NCBI GenBank assembly: GCA_028023455.1
Contig: JAQFVV010000257.1
Coordinates: 1,244,001-1,308,000, forward strand
Length of the DNA stretch: 64,000 nucleotides
Source: Epiperipatus broadwayi
Lineage: Eukaryota > Onychophora > Udeonychophora > Euonychophora > Peripatidae
Direction: 5' to 3'
The stretch's first letter is position 1. Each line of letters starts with the position of its first letter. The translations under genes and the position numbers were made by a program. The notes under the pieces are model-generated. The model was given only the letters and a program-made list of their open reading frames with translations, ran no database searches and was not told the origin of the DNA. Shown here piece after piece: positions 36,331 through 48,147 of the stretch.

Positions 36331-36499
36331 AGCAAAATTTCTACCATAGGCCAGTTTTGTAAAGTATAGTTTGATGCTTTATCTTCCCATGAACACATTA
36401 AATTAGTGATTTCCCTATTTAGTAGTTTATTTTTGTTCCCCTTCTTTAATATGGTTTTTTGAGATGACTTGTATCTCACATAACATTTTAGTTTGGTTT

Positions 36500-38800
36500 A
36501 GGAGTGGCTTTAGGTGTAGATTTACTACATACTGATTTTGTTAGTTTTTGTAGGTTGTTGGTGGAGTCAACTGAGCATCCTATATTATGTTGATACTTGT
36601 AATTTTTTTTCCTTGTTATTGGTGGTTAACTTGTGCTGAATGTGTTGTATATCATAAATGTTAATAAAACAATGACACAGACTAAAATAGGTTAGCCATC
36701 GTAATGATCAATGGCCAAGTACTTTTGCAAGCCACCTAGTACAAGGAAGAAATAATAATGTGTTACATAATTTCTTGAATCAATTATCACAATATTATCT
36801 ACACAACAATGAGTATATACAGCAAGCAAAGAGGAAATGAAAGATTTCATGTACAAAGAGATGGAAATGACACTGACTATAAAAGCAAATGTGATTCTAA
36901 TTCTTCGTCAAAACAATATGTTTGCTACAGAAAGCTAACTTCATTCAAACAAGAGGTTGAAACATCATACAAAATGGAGATTTTCATTCGGATATATTAA
37001 TTTTAAAATACAATTTTAGTATGAAATTGGAAAAAAAATTATAAGAACCTTTAATATAAATAGAATGAGCAATTTAATCTGAATAATCTGATAAATTCAC
37101 AGAAAATTATTTTAGATTTCTAAAAGAAAAGATAAGTTAAAACCAAATGTCTAATCAAAGGAGAATCCAGAAGAAGTATACATATAGCCAGCATAGCAAA
37201 TGATAAAATAATTCTGTTTTATTACATGTAAACTTTTTTCTAATTGTGAACTGTAATTGCATTAAAATTTTTACACTTTGAATTAATACAATGTTGTCTG
37301 GCTAAAGGAATTGATTGTCATTAGTAGGATCACTGTTCTTCTAACCATGAATGTTTAAATATCTGTATTGTCTACTTTAAAGTACCTAATAAACCATTTT
37401 TCCTTGTGTGGAATGTTTATATATGGATTGGAGGAAAACAACAGGCGGCTGATGCAGAGTTGTTCAGAATCTGTTATTCAGAAGCACTGATGAGTGTTCT
37501 ATATCTGCATGGAGGAAATTGTTTAAAATGCATGAACTGTAATCCACAAAGGAGTCTGTTGACTCACCAAATCTAATTTAATGGATTTAATGAAATTATG
37601 TTTTTTACATGTTGTGATTTTTATTTTAAACACCTAGATACATCTTGTTTTTTATTATTATTCCATTCCATCATTCAGGAATGTAAAACTTTACAATTCA
37701 ACGTTTTGGAACAGTCTATTTTAGAAGATCAGTGAGAAAAGGTTTAGTTGGACATTCTTTATAATAAAATTTAGTTATTCTTTTCATGTAGTACATGCCT
37801 TTTATTTGGTATTATTTGGGACTGGAGGTAGGAATTTTATGTATAGATGAGGTATTATGTTTACAATATTGTTTACACACACTTTGACAGAACAAAGTTA
37901 CATGTTGGTTGTTTGTTTAACTAACCATTATTGTTTTAGATATTTTTCAGAATGAATGATTAACCCTCTGAGTGAATCTAATCTTTTATCACAGTAGGAG
38001 TTACATATGACTTAGTAAATGATGGGGGTCTTCATACCCATCTACACAACTTGAATGAGAATGCAAACAATATGTATATATATGTATCAAATGTAAATAT
38101 ATTTTAACCAGTTAGATTCGAGTTCATTAGAACAACCTTATTGAATTTTTTTTTATTATCATCTTATATATAATGATGGATATTTATCATTGGGACATGG
38201 TTATGGTAATTGTTTATAATTAAATTATTGACATAATAGATATTCATTATTGATGCTTAAACTACATGTACATATTTTTTATCATCTATATTTGTAAATA
38301 CGGTTGCAAACATACAGATCTATTTAAATCTTTAATGTTTTCATTTTTTGTACAAAATAAATGTTATGAAATTTTTTGAATTGATCTGATCATTGCATTC
38401 ATCAATAAAGTCAATGCCTTATATATACATGTGCATACATATAACACTTATAATTAGTCAGAGATATGTTAGGTTTCTACAATTCTCTAATAGTTACTTT
38501 TATAAGGTAGTATAATTATCAGTCTGCTTCGGTACATATCTGTTAATGGTGTTAAAGGCAAAATTTCCCTGAGTTTGAATACTGTTGCATAACGGAACTG
38601 AAAGAGGGGATGAGATGAGGATGAACTGACCCTAATTGTATCTAGAATTAAGAAATGAGTGTTGAACTGGTCTATTGGAGGTAGGTGCAATCATAAGTTA
38701 TGTGCTTCATTGCATTTTCTCCAATATCTTAACTGAATACCCAAGTCTGACTATAGTTAGATGCAACCCTCTCTTCCAACATCAACATCTGGACCATTAC
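36500..38800. other. Non-coding or unassigned stretch right of the Ty3/gypsy relic
   Basis: This should contain gag and the 5' LTR if the element were complete, but neither was recognised. A 63-codon plus-strand frame (36809-37000) has polar, varied codons unlike AT noise and may be a broken fragment of unknown origin. A GC-richer patch lies at 37430-37560. Confidence 0.35.
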
Positions 38801-38805
38801 AATAT

Positions 38806-40328
38806 GAAGGTTAGTCATTTATCATTCTAATTTAATAATTTCAAATTAGCATAGAAGACAATCAAAGATTACACTTTAATGATTAACTTTTTACTAACTA
38901 AACTTCCTGTCATCCTTTGGTCATTAATTTCTGATCCATTTGTCTCTATTTCTGATTTATTGAAGGTTCATTTTAGAATTTGAGCTCCCTTTTTTTTCTG
39001 GTATCATATATCATTGAACAGATCAGTCATTCAATGTTTTAGTCATGTATTTCTGAATAACAAATAATTAATAATTAAATTAATTGAGCACAAACATTGA
39101 ACATCAAATATTGTTATTGTCAGAGTGTGATTGTTTAATATTGTATAAGAACAAAGTCTCACCTTTCAAGTCAATAGATTATTTGTTCTATTCGCAAGAA
39201 CACTTGGGAGTGTGTATGTATATTTTTATTATTAAATGATAAATTAATATTAGAATTGATGACTCCCCTTCCCTATAAACTAATTGATGATTGTAAGGAT
39301 TGTCTCTCTGTTTTCAAAAGAAAGAAATCAATTTAATAAGTAAAATAATAATGAAAAAAAATATAGAAGCATAACATGAGATATTAATGCAGGGTAGTCT
39401 AGTTATAGTTCATATTGAAAAATGTCCAGATATCTTTGTCCTTAGGAAAGTTTTTTTTGCATTAACTGGATGGTTGTTCATCAGTATTCAGTCACCATTT
39501 GGATCTTTGCAGTGGTCACTCAGACTTTTTTTACAAACAATCTTTTGTGTGCTAAGATAATTTTTTAATTGATTGTAGGGCATTGTAGATCTTTTTGCTA
39601 GAATAGTCAGCATGATGTTAATTTTAAGTTATACTCATATTGGGAACTCATGGTTGTATGATGAGTAGTTCTGTCTCTACAATGTTTTCTCACTTCCTAG
39701 CCTTGCATTATTTGTTCTTTCCTAACTTGTAACTTGGATTAAAAATATAAATTTTATGGAATTAATGCTGGTTTTCTTTAATCAACTTTCTCAAGTTTTG
39801 ATTATAGTGGCTTATTAGCTTTTATGTTGAGGATTGTTAAGATGACAATTCATTTAATTTTAGAAATTTATAAAGTAGATTTTCTTGTAGACTAATTTAT
39901 TTGCCTGTTTTTTTTTCTTAAAAATGCAAGTTATTGTAAATTGTATTATGTTTGACTTTTTGATATCTGGCCATTAAGTTCACATTTTTATTGGCATTGT
40001 TGAAGTCATATTGATATGTATAAAATTTTAAGCTGGATTAATAAACAAACAAATTTAACATTAATTGTTATTTCTTTTTTTGTTTTTTGAGATTTTTGCT
40101 TACTTGTGTTTACATGTAATATATATATATGTTTTCTTTTTTTTTTTAAGTCGGTATTGTCATAAATATGGTTTAATTGACAGATTTACCTGTTTATTAA
40201 TATATAATTAATAATATATATATATATATTTGACAGATTTACCTGTTTATTAATATATAATTAATAATATATATATATATATTTGATTTGTTTAATTGTG
40301 TGGTTATTGGTTGGTGTTATACATAAAG
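38806..40328. repeat. Unknown 1.5 kb repeat family C, copy 2
   Basis: The direct copy of 21703-23190. The same landmarks occur in the same order: GAAGGTTAGTCATT, TCATTAATTTCTGATCC, GATATTAATGCAGGGTAG, TGGGAACTCATGGTT, and the end GTTATACATAAAG. Copy 2 carries an extra 51-bp tandem duplication near its right end, which copy 1 lacks. A short palindrome shared with the Ty3/gypsy left flank lies about 30 bp beyond its end. Confidence 0.8.
40178..40282 (+). repeat. 51-bp tandem duplication ending in (TA)n
   Basis: TGACAGATTTACCTG through the following (TA)n tract is present twice in a row with no visible change. Family C copy 1 has a single, diverged version, so the duplication is recent. Confidence 0.9.
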
Positions 40329-40354
40329 AATACTAGTTAAATATTTGTATTTAT

Positions 40355-40376
40355 TGAATGATAAGGTGACACCTTA
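40355..40376. repeat. Palindrome TAAGGTGACACCTTA with shared flank
   Basis: Second copy of the element at 32650-32671, differing in one base at the centre. It may be an LTR-end fragment related to the possible 3' LTR at 32.2-32.67 kb. Confidence 0.65.
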
Positions 40377-41289
40377 CAATATATTATACACAAAAGCTTC
40401 ATCACTTGTTTACATGACAATAAAATAAAATAAAAAAACGTATTTTCAATGCTTTTTGTATATTGTCAAAATATTTAAATGTTTGTTTATATATATATAC
40501 TTAAAATGCAGTTTAAGGTTTGTAGAAAACTTTATTAGGAAATACTATTTTTTCTTTCATAATTTTTTATGTCTATGTCTTTGTATAATGTGCTATTATA
40601 TGTGCGTTTCAAACTGTGCCATTGCATACATATATGGTTTTAATGTTTGTTAAAACGTTACATAAGATTCCAAGATGTTTTAAAGTAATAATTCTCTATT
40701 TGTTGATTAGGGAAAGAAACTGTCCACATACACATATGTGCACATATGTACATATAAAAATATTTATTCTTTTGCTCTTGCTTTTTTACCCTTTCTGGTA
40801 TTAACTTTATATAAGTATTTTCGTGTCTCCTCATTTTCAATTAAAAATGTAATGTGATTAGTACTTTTAAGTTATATTGGCATTTTAATTTCTGTACTTT
40901 TTAACCCATTTTTTAATTATTTTTTTTAAAAGTATATAAACAAATTACACCAAAATTTAAATAAATTCAGTTAATAGCTTGTCTGCCAAGGCACATTTTT
41001 CAAGTGCAAAGTAACAAATACAAAACAATGATATATTAATCTACTATTCCATTTTTATGTTGATGACTTTTAAAAGTTAATAGCTTCAGAATCACAAGTT
41101 TTTAATAATAAAGGTTCTTTTAATTCTCTTAATTTTATTATTTTCAGAAAAGACAATTATAGCATTTTCAACATAATCAGGTGACTGTCTTTTTCTTATA
41201 GATATATAATGCAGAACTAAAATATTTATTTTTTTATTCTATTTTTATGAACTTTCCTTTTTTATTGAACCTCACACAATTTTGATCTA

Positions 41290-41350
41290 GTATGAGATAG
41301 TATGTATAGTGAAGGGTCTTGAAAGTCTGTGTTCAAATCCGTTATATTTA
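41290..41350 (+). repeat. SINE-like fragment, family 2, copy 1
   Basis: TATGAGATAGTATGTATAG, then TTGAAAGTCTG(T)GTTCAAATCC. The last ten bases match a B box, and GAGATAGT resembles part of an A box. A sister copy lies at 63395-63455. Confidence 0.6.
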
Positions 41351-42374
41351 CAATTAGTCTCCAGGTATGAGTGCCTTTTATTTCAAATCATATATATATA
41401 TATATACAAAAATAACAAATAATATAACCAATTCTCCAATGACATTTTTATTAATTTTCTTTTTTGCATTATTTAATAAATTATTTTGAGAAATACTCTT
41501 TCTTGATGCTATTTTTTTATTATTCACAAACATATTATAATTCTTTCTTAAAAACGTATAAGACAATTCAAAAGGCAAAGAAATAAAATTATATTTTTCA
41601 TTTATCTTAACATTTTAAAAATTATTATAATTTCTATTACATAAAACAATCTTAATAAATTCATCAAAATATTCAATACTAAAAGAATTTTCACAAAATT
41701 TCAAGTGTGTTGAGGCACTGGAAACAGAAGCTACAATAAATACTTATATGAATCGATAAAATGCTTGACGGCTAAGCGCTTTTGAGACATTTAGCCTCAT
41801 ATTTCATAGCTGTAAAAAGACAAATAGTGCAGAGTAGAATATAAATGGCAATATGCAAATTGTATTTCAATTATTTAATTAGCCCAACATTTGGAAATAT
41901 CAAAGCAAGTGTTATGTCTGTTAATGGAGTTATTGTTGTTATTAATAAAGTACACTTCCAATTATCTTTTTTAAACTTATTCTTTTTTACACATATTTAA
42001 TTTCTCATTTTTATAACAATTATTTCATATAAGACAATTATGAGCTCTAACAATAGATACGAAATTTTTATTTTTAACATGAATACATAGCAACATTTTT
42101 TTAAAAACCATTTATCATTAATGAATATAAAAACTTTAATTGGAAAAAATCTAACTCCTTTTAATAGTTATTTTATAGAAGGATCAAAATTTTTAATTTT
42201 ATTTAATAATTCTTCTAATTTTTTTATTTGTTCCACTACAAACAATCATCAACATATTTCACTAACATTGTAAATACATACAATCATAAATAATAATTTT
42301 TTTCTTCAAAATTCTTAATATAAGTCATATAAATTAGAGCTTAAATATGTGACTTAGTATTTATAGTTATTGAA

Positions 42375-42406
<32 letters not shown>

Positions 42407-42419
42407 TATCATTTCACTA

Positions 42420-42461
<42 letters not shown>

Positions 42462-42474
42462 TAGTGAAATGATA
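42407..42474. repeat. 68-bp perfect palindrome centred on (TA)n
   Basis: TATCATTTCACTACTTA, 34 bases of alternating TA, then the exact inverted arm TAAGTAGTGAAATGATA. It has the same total length as the palindrome at 10905-10972 but unrelated arms. A second (TA)n tract of about 30 bp abuts it on the left (42376-42405). Confidence 0.9.
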
Positions 42475-44099
42475 TGTCACTTTGTTTAATATTGTTGTTA
42501 TTATGAGAAACTCTGCTTCACCAGTAATCTGTTTAAACTGCAGTTTTTAGTTCTATATATAGATAACATTAATCAAAATGACCCCAAATTCAGAACTAAA
42601 TCAAACTAGCAAAAAAAAAAATTGTATTTGTTAAAGTTACATAACCTAAAAATGTATATAATATACTTATGCGAAAATTCAACATTTCCTGAAAAATTAA
42701 TTAATGTTAATTTTTAACCTTCACCTTTATATAATTAAATGTGCACTTCTCATTACAAAATTCATTTTTTAATCAAATATATTTTGTTTCATATATGTGA
42801 ACTGATTTAATTTATTAATAGATTTTGTAATTTTTAATTTTTAATTAATATTTTTTTTTAATTTTTTTATAATTAATTAGATTTTATACTTTGAATCATT
42901 CTGATTCACTATATTATAATCTACTTAAAATTTATGTTTTTATGCTTTGTGGCTTCTTAATAAATTTTTGTTGCATAAATCTCATGACATAAATCAATAA
43001 CGTATTTTATCCCATTATTTAAATCATTTAAAATGATTATTAAAATTTTTACAGACACACAGAGATAGATGGAGAGAGATTTTGACTACAGATTTTGGAA
43101 TTTTATAATGGTACATTTTTTTTAATATGTGCTCTAGCAAAATGTATATCATTCAAGTTTGAATGTAGATCATATCCTGGAAAGACATTTTAAGACTAGT
43201 TTTAATTTTGTCTATTGCCAATTTAAAAAAAAAAAAATATAGCAAATTTATCAAGAAAATAGACAAATAATAGGTAAGTTGATTGTAAAAAACGTTTTTA
43301 AATAAGATTTTTTCTAATCTATCAGATTTCAAACTATAAAAATTTTTTTGTTACTTGAAAAAAATGTTGTCATTTTTTCCATTCATCAACAGAAATACTA
43401 ATTGAATGTTCTATATGTTATAAACTTTAATGCTATATATGATCTTTCTTATTCTAGAATTTTAAATTATTATTTTTTTTTAAATATTGCAGACAAAAGC
43501 CTTTTATTTTTTATTTATAAACTTCCTCAATATTTATTTCATTGTGCAATCTCTTATTTTATTCCAGTTTTAAAAATGTTGCAATTAGAAACACCGCAAA
43601 ACAAATAACAATATATTTCAATTTTATTATTTATAAAAATGCACCTAATTTTCATACCTATTGTGTGTGTGTATATATATATAACTCTAAGAGAAAGTGT
43701 TATATAAATCAAACCTATTATCTGGATTGTAATACTTAATAAGGCATAAAGGGGTATTTTAATATTATTGTTATTTATAAGATGTACATTTATTTGAGAG
43801 AAGGTCAGTCTCAAATAATAAACATGTTATTGTATTTTTTTAAAAATTTATGTGTGATGACATAATGTTTTTCAATCAATGATATGGTTTTAGGTAAGTA
43901 AATGTTTTGGGTCTGGTTCTTATGTTTTCTTGTTTATTGTTCAGAAACTAATTATAAAATATCTTAAAAAATCATATCTAAAAAAATACGGTTTTATAAT
44001 TGATGGAAAATGCAAGAAATTACTATTGATATATTATAAATTTAAAAGATTCATTATTATAAAATTAACATTTAATTCTATATATCATCATCATCATCA

Positions 44100-44366
44100 T
44101 CAACCATTATCAATCCACTGCAGGATGAAGGTCTCTCCAAGTTTAATCCATCTTCTCCGATCTTTAGCTTCTCTTCTCCACAACACCCCTGCACATTTTC
44201 TTATTTCATCCATCCATCTCACATGTGATCTCTTTCTGGGTCTTTTACAATCTCTTGGAATCCAGTTTAAAATTTCAATTGTCCGTCTATTATCATCTCT
44301 TCTAGCAATATGTCCAGGCCAACTCCATTTCAATCTTTTAATTTTTTTCAATAAGGTCAGTAACAC
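44100..44366 (-). pseudogene. RTE C-terminal region
   Basis: This 88-codon piece follows the reverse transcriptase in another frame. LKWSWPGHIARRDDNRR and a following WxDDIR-like segment (VRWMDEIRKC) are the blocks conserved at the end of RTE proteins, and the frame closes 15 bp before the TGATGA tail. The upstream frame ends with RQQTGVTDLIEKN, so one small indel near 44350 separates them. Related scraps lie at 24180-24420 and 63876-64000. Confidence 0.85.
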
Positions 44367-45600
44367 CTGTTTGTTGTCTTACCCATACATTGCGTTTTCG
44401 ATCTCTTCTTGTTACTCCCAACATACATCTCTCCATACTCCTTTGAGTGATCTGAAGTCTCTGTACTGCTCTTCTATTAAGTGTCCAAGTCTCAGATCCA
44501 TAAGTAAGAACTGGTAAAACACATTTGTTAAAAACCATCCTTTTCAAACACATAGGCATATTTTCTTTTAGTATCAAGTTATTTCTACCAAAAGAACTCC
44601 AACCAAGTTTAATTCTATGATTAATTTCCTCCATTATGTTTCCATCTGTATTAATAATCTGACCAAGGTATTTGTAACTGTTAACTTCTTCTAATTCTTC
44701 ATAATCAATCTTTATTTTCATATTTTGAGCAAATTGATTAAACATTACTTTAGTCTTTTTAACATTTATCTTTAGTCCTACTTTTCTACTTTCATCTGCT
44801 AACTCCTGCAACATTTCCTGCAGCTCTGAAGCATTATTTGCAAAAAGAACTACATCATCTGCGAAATCTAAATGACTTAAATACTCTCCATTTACTTTCA
44901 CTCCTTTAATTTCCCATTTTAATCCACAAAATACTTCTTGCAGCACTGCTGTAAAGAGTTTTGGAGATATGGAGTCACCTTGTCTTACACCTTTCTCAAT
45001 GTTGATTTTTTTCAGTATCATTATGTAATCTAATTGTTGCTGTTGCATTTTTATAAATATTCTTTAAAATATGACAATATCCTGGATCTATACCTTGATG
45101 ATCCAATGCTTTAATCACTGAAGAAATGTGTATAGAATCAAATGCCTTTTCATAATCTACAAATCCAAAACATAATGACAACTCATATTCGTTTGTCCTT
45201 TCTATGACTTCTCTCAATACCTGTATATGATCTATTCTACTAAAACCACTTTTAAATCCAGCTTGTTCTCTTGGTTGGTGGAAATCCAAATTTCTCTGTA
45301 GACGAGCTGTAATTATCTTGGTAAAAATTTTATATAAAACTGATAAAAGGCTGATAGGTCTGTAATTTCTAATATCTTCTTTATCACCTTTTTTAAATAT
45401 TAATATTATTACTGCATTCTTCCAATCTTCCGGTACATCTTTATCATTTAGACATTTGGTATATAAACTTTGCTAAAATTGTTTCTATTTCTTCACCTGC
45501 TTCTTTTAATATATCAATTATAATTCCATAATTTCCTGGAGCCTTTCCTTTCTTCATACACTTAATTGCATGTCTCACTTCTTCATTTAAAATTCTGGGC
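44338..45600 (-). pseudogene. RTE reverse transcriptase domain
   Basis: Reading from 45600 leftward: KAPGNYGIIIDILK and RNYRPISLLSVLYK (fingers) come first, then FHQPREQAGFKSGFSRIDHI and FVDYEKAFDSIH (the palm aspartate). Next are KGVRQGDSISPKLFTAVLQE and LDFADDVVLFANN, with both catalytic aspartates of the FADD box intact. Two open pieces (44996-45289 and 44338-45048) overlap in different frames, marking a frameshift near 45000-45050, and another shift lies near 45470. The enzyme would copy the element's RNA at the nicked target. Confidence 0.9.
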
Positions 45601-45602
45601 AA

Positions 45603-46210
45603 TTCGGAAGATGTAATAGATATAGGAGGTACTTATTCTTTATTACTATATAATTCTTGATAAAAATCTTCTACCAATTTCATGATGTCATCTCTCTTTT
45701 TAGTAATAATTCCATCTTTTTTTCTTATTGCAGATATAAATTTCCTACCAATACCAAAATGTTGTTTAACATTCTTGAGACTTTTATTTTCTTCTACAGT
45801 TTTCCTTGCTATTTCACAGTTATACTTTCTTATATCATTTTCAACTCTTTTCTGTACCATTTTACAAAATTCGAGATATTCAATTCTTTTTTAATACATC
45901 ATTTTTGTATATCTTCATATTCCTTCTTTTCTTCATAAATTCTCTAGTCTCAGTAGAAATTTTATTAGTCAATTGCTTCTTTTTTCTACCAGCTATGTTT
46001 GTTGCAGTTTTTAAAAGTGTATCAGTTATTTTCATATTAATTTCATTCAAATCTATGTCATGTTCAAAATCTCCTAACACTTGAAACCTATTTGTAAGTT
46101 CTAATTTAAATTCATTAGAATGTTTCTTAAGATTAGGAATATCAACTGTAAAAATTGTTTTTCTTAATAATTTTTGCCTTTCTACATTAACATGTAACTT
46201 ACACCTTACT
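45603..46210 (-). pseudogene. RTE linker between endonuclease and reverse transcriptase
   Basis: After the TGA at the end of the endonuclease, the same frame continues through LVRCKLHVNVERQ and a helical, lysine-rich region (open 45880-46080). It then shifts near 45885 into a frame open over 45633-45860, with FGIGRKFISAIRKKDG and DFYQELYSN. That last block is the usual lead-in to the reverse transcriptase in RTE proteins. One frameshift and one more stop are visible. No catalytic residue is expected here. Confidence 0.7.
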
Positions 46211-46212
46211 AA

Positions 46213-47055
46213 TCAATGATCACTTCCTGTGTTAAATTTATTAAGAACATTACAATCTTGAAATATGTATTTTCTGGTAGTCAAAATATAATCCAATTCT
46301 GCTGTACCTTCATTTGGATGCTTCCATGTCCATTTCCTTTTAACATTTTTCTCAAAAAATGAATTCATAATATAAAGTTTTTCTTTTTCTGCAAACTCCA
46401 CAAGTGTATGTCCTCTCTCATTTCTATTACCATAAGCAAAATTACCTACAGCAATTTCATCTTTTATTTGTCTACCTTTTCTAGCATTAAAGTCTCCCAT
46501 AACAATTTTAAAATGTTGTTTACTCTGATCGAAAGCCTTTTGTACATCCATATAAAAATCTTCTACTACTTCATCACTATGAGAACTTGTTGGGGCATAA
46601 ACCTGAATTATCTGCATTCGGTATGTGCTATTAAGTTGTATAACTAATCTTGCCACTCTGTCCGATACACCATCAATCTCCACAATATTGTTCTTCCACT
46701 TTTTATTTATAATGAATCCTACTCCACTTGTATTTCCAATATGTGTGCCTTTATAATAGAATATATGTCCACTTTTTAAATCAATTGTTTCTTCTCCTTT
46801 TCTTCTAACTTCACAAAGTCTAATAATGTCCCATTTAATATAAGACAGTTCTTCTTCTAATTCTTGCAATCTTTCTTCACTTGAAAGTGATCTGCAGTTG
46901 TAAGTACCTAAATAAAAAGTCATCATCAAATGGCAGCCTGGGTACGCAATCAGGGGATTCTTAGCACCCTCCGCCTTCGGCCACCAACTGCTGCCTTGGT
47001 TGGTAACTTTACAGCCTCCTGGGAATAAGGGCCATGCTTTATTTTTGTCTGTCAT
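46213..47055 (-). pseudogene. RTE endonuclease (APE-like) domain
   Basis: 280 codons, opening with MTDKNKAWPLFPGG. YNCRSLSSEERLQELEE holds the asparagine block that begins APE-like nucleases. CEVRRKGEE has the metal-binding glutamate, YAPTSSHSDE and MGDFNAR give the central catalytic blocks, and the final GSDH carries the catalytic aspartate-histidine pair. The enzyme would nick genomic DNA to prime reverse transcription. All these residues are present. The frame is stopped immediately after GSDH by TGA, where relatives usually have arginine; CGA to TGA is a common CpG deamination change. The following codons stay in frame. Confidence 0.9.
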
Positions 47056-47389
47056 AATTGTATATATGTATTGAAAAAATATTTATCATTTACACAAACA
47101 TTCATTCTGCCTTATCAGGCACTGAGAAGAAAGACCATGGTGTTTCTTGATCTTAAACTCAGAGGTAAAAAGCCAATAAAGTCACCTCGCTGGCTAATGT
47201 GTGTTGGTGAGCAGCCCGTCCATGTTCGTATACTATATGAATAATCACATAGTAATAACAGCTGCAACAACAAGAACGTATGGAGTGGACATTAGGAATT
47301 TGCCCTGCTCGGTTCCTTTAAGGCCTCCAAGAGGAATCAAAGGGTCTCCTTTCAGTTAATAGCAAACTCCTTTCTGCAGCCAATTATAT

Positions 47390-48147
47390 ATATATATTTG
47401 TGTGTGTGTATGTGAGTGTGTGTAAATGAATTATTAATTATATCACTCAATCTAGATTGTGTAAAATAATTTACATTATGCAAGCGACATGACATCAAAA
47501 CGTTTGTAACCAATCAATTTTGAGTAGAAATATATTTTGCTATATACTTAGGAACTCAATCTGAAAAGCTCCATCAAAATGCCTATACAATATATGTGTA
47601 AGTTCTCAGAAGTAGGAATACAAATCTTGAAATGTCCTATATCAAGTAATTAGAAAGATAAAGGAAATCTAAAATTTTAATATAAATGTGGATATAAATA
47701 CAGTTTTTAACTTTTTTAATGTGTATGGCTGCTTGAAATTATTATCTGTATTTTGGCTTGCTGCCATCATTTGGGTAGTGGATAGATAATTGATACTAAT
47801 AATACTATTCTTTTTTATACAGTCAATTGATGAGCTGACAGGTAAAATCAGATTGAATCTTAACCTTATCATACTAATAACAAATAACCTCATCTGTGTA
47901 AAAATATGAAAACTGTATTAATAAATTTTGCTCATAAGATTTTAAGTTTTAATGTGATATGTATATATATATGTTTTGCTATAAAATGATTGATATTTAA
48001 ATTATAAATAAGAAATATAGAAAATATTTAAATGTATTGAAGAAGACTCATTTGAATTTTATGCTTGTATAAATGAATTGTAAAGCAACTGGAAGAGCAG
48101 CTTAATTTAATTGAGGAAATGTTATCTTTTATCTTACCTTTAGCTAA
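47390..48147. other. Non-coding stretch between two retroelements
   Basis: A short (TA)n/(GT)n tract sits at 47385-47422, next to the RTE 5' end. No gene seen. Confidence 0.6.

Larger units (their letters stand above)
33240..36480 (-). mobile_element. Ty3/gypsy retroelement relic (pol, minus strand)
   Basis: Four pol domains occur in the order protease, reverse transcriptase, RNase H, integrase when read from 36.3 down to 33.3 kb, which is the Ty3/gypsy order (Ty1/copia would place integrase first). Stops and frameshifts interrupt every domain. No gag could be confirmed to the right of 36.5 kb and only one possible LTR is seen, at the left. Decay across the whole length suggests an old insertion. 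Minus-strand open pieces at 33747-33977, 35274-35561 and 35598-35804 are parts of it; the plus-strand frame at 35760-36140 is a shadow. Confidence 0.85.
40400..44080. other. AT-rich stretch, no gene seen
   Basis: Only short AT-driven frames. It contains a SINE-like fragment (41290-41350), two (TA)n tracts and the 68-bp palindrome at 42407-42474. Confidence 0.6.
44084..47385 (-). mobile_element. Nearly full-length RTE-type LINE
   Basis: About 3.3 kb, the usual size for RTE elements. On the minus strand it has a 5' leader of about 330 bp (47385-47056), one long but broken frame with endonuclease and reverse transcriptase, a short 3' region and a TGATGA-type tail (44084-44102). Such a tail is typical of RTE elements, which lack poly(A). 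Both flanks are TATA-rich, so a target duplication cannot be defined. Only a handful of stops and frameshifts separate it from an open frame. By eye it is the youngest autonomous element in the window, although this copy cannot make protein. Confidence 0.9.

Noticed and set aside
36809-37000. 63-codon plus-strand frame with polar composition
   Set aside because: No homologous motif, no splice context, and it lies where a decayed minus-strand gag would be expected.
43930-44517. 195-codon plus-strand frame
   Set aside because: Its right part is antisense to the RTE C-terminal and RT regions; it includes a histidine run from the ATC tail.
46408-46647. Plus-strand frame inside the endonuclease
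   Set aside because: Shadow of the minus-strand RTE coding sequence.
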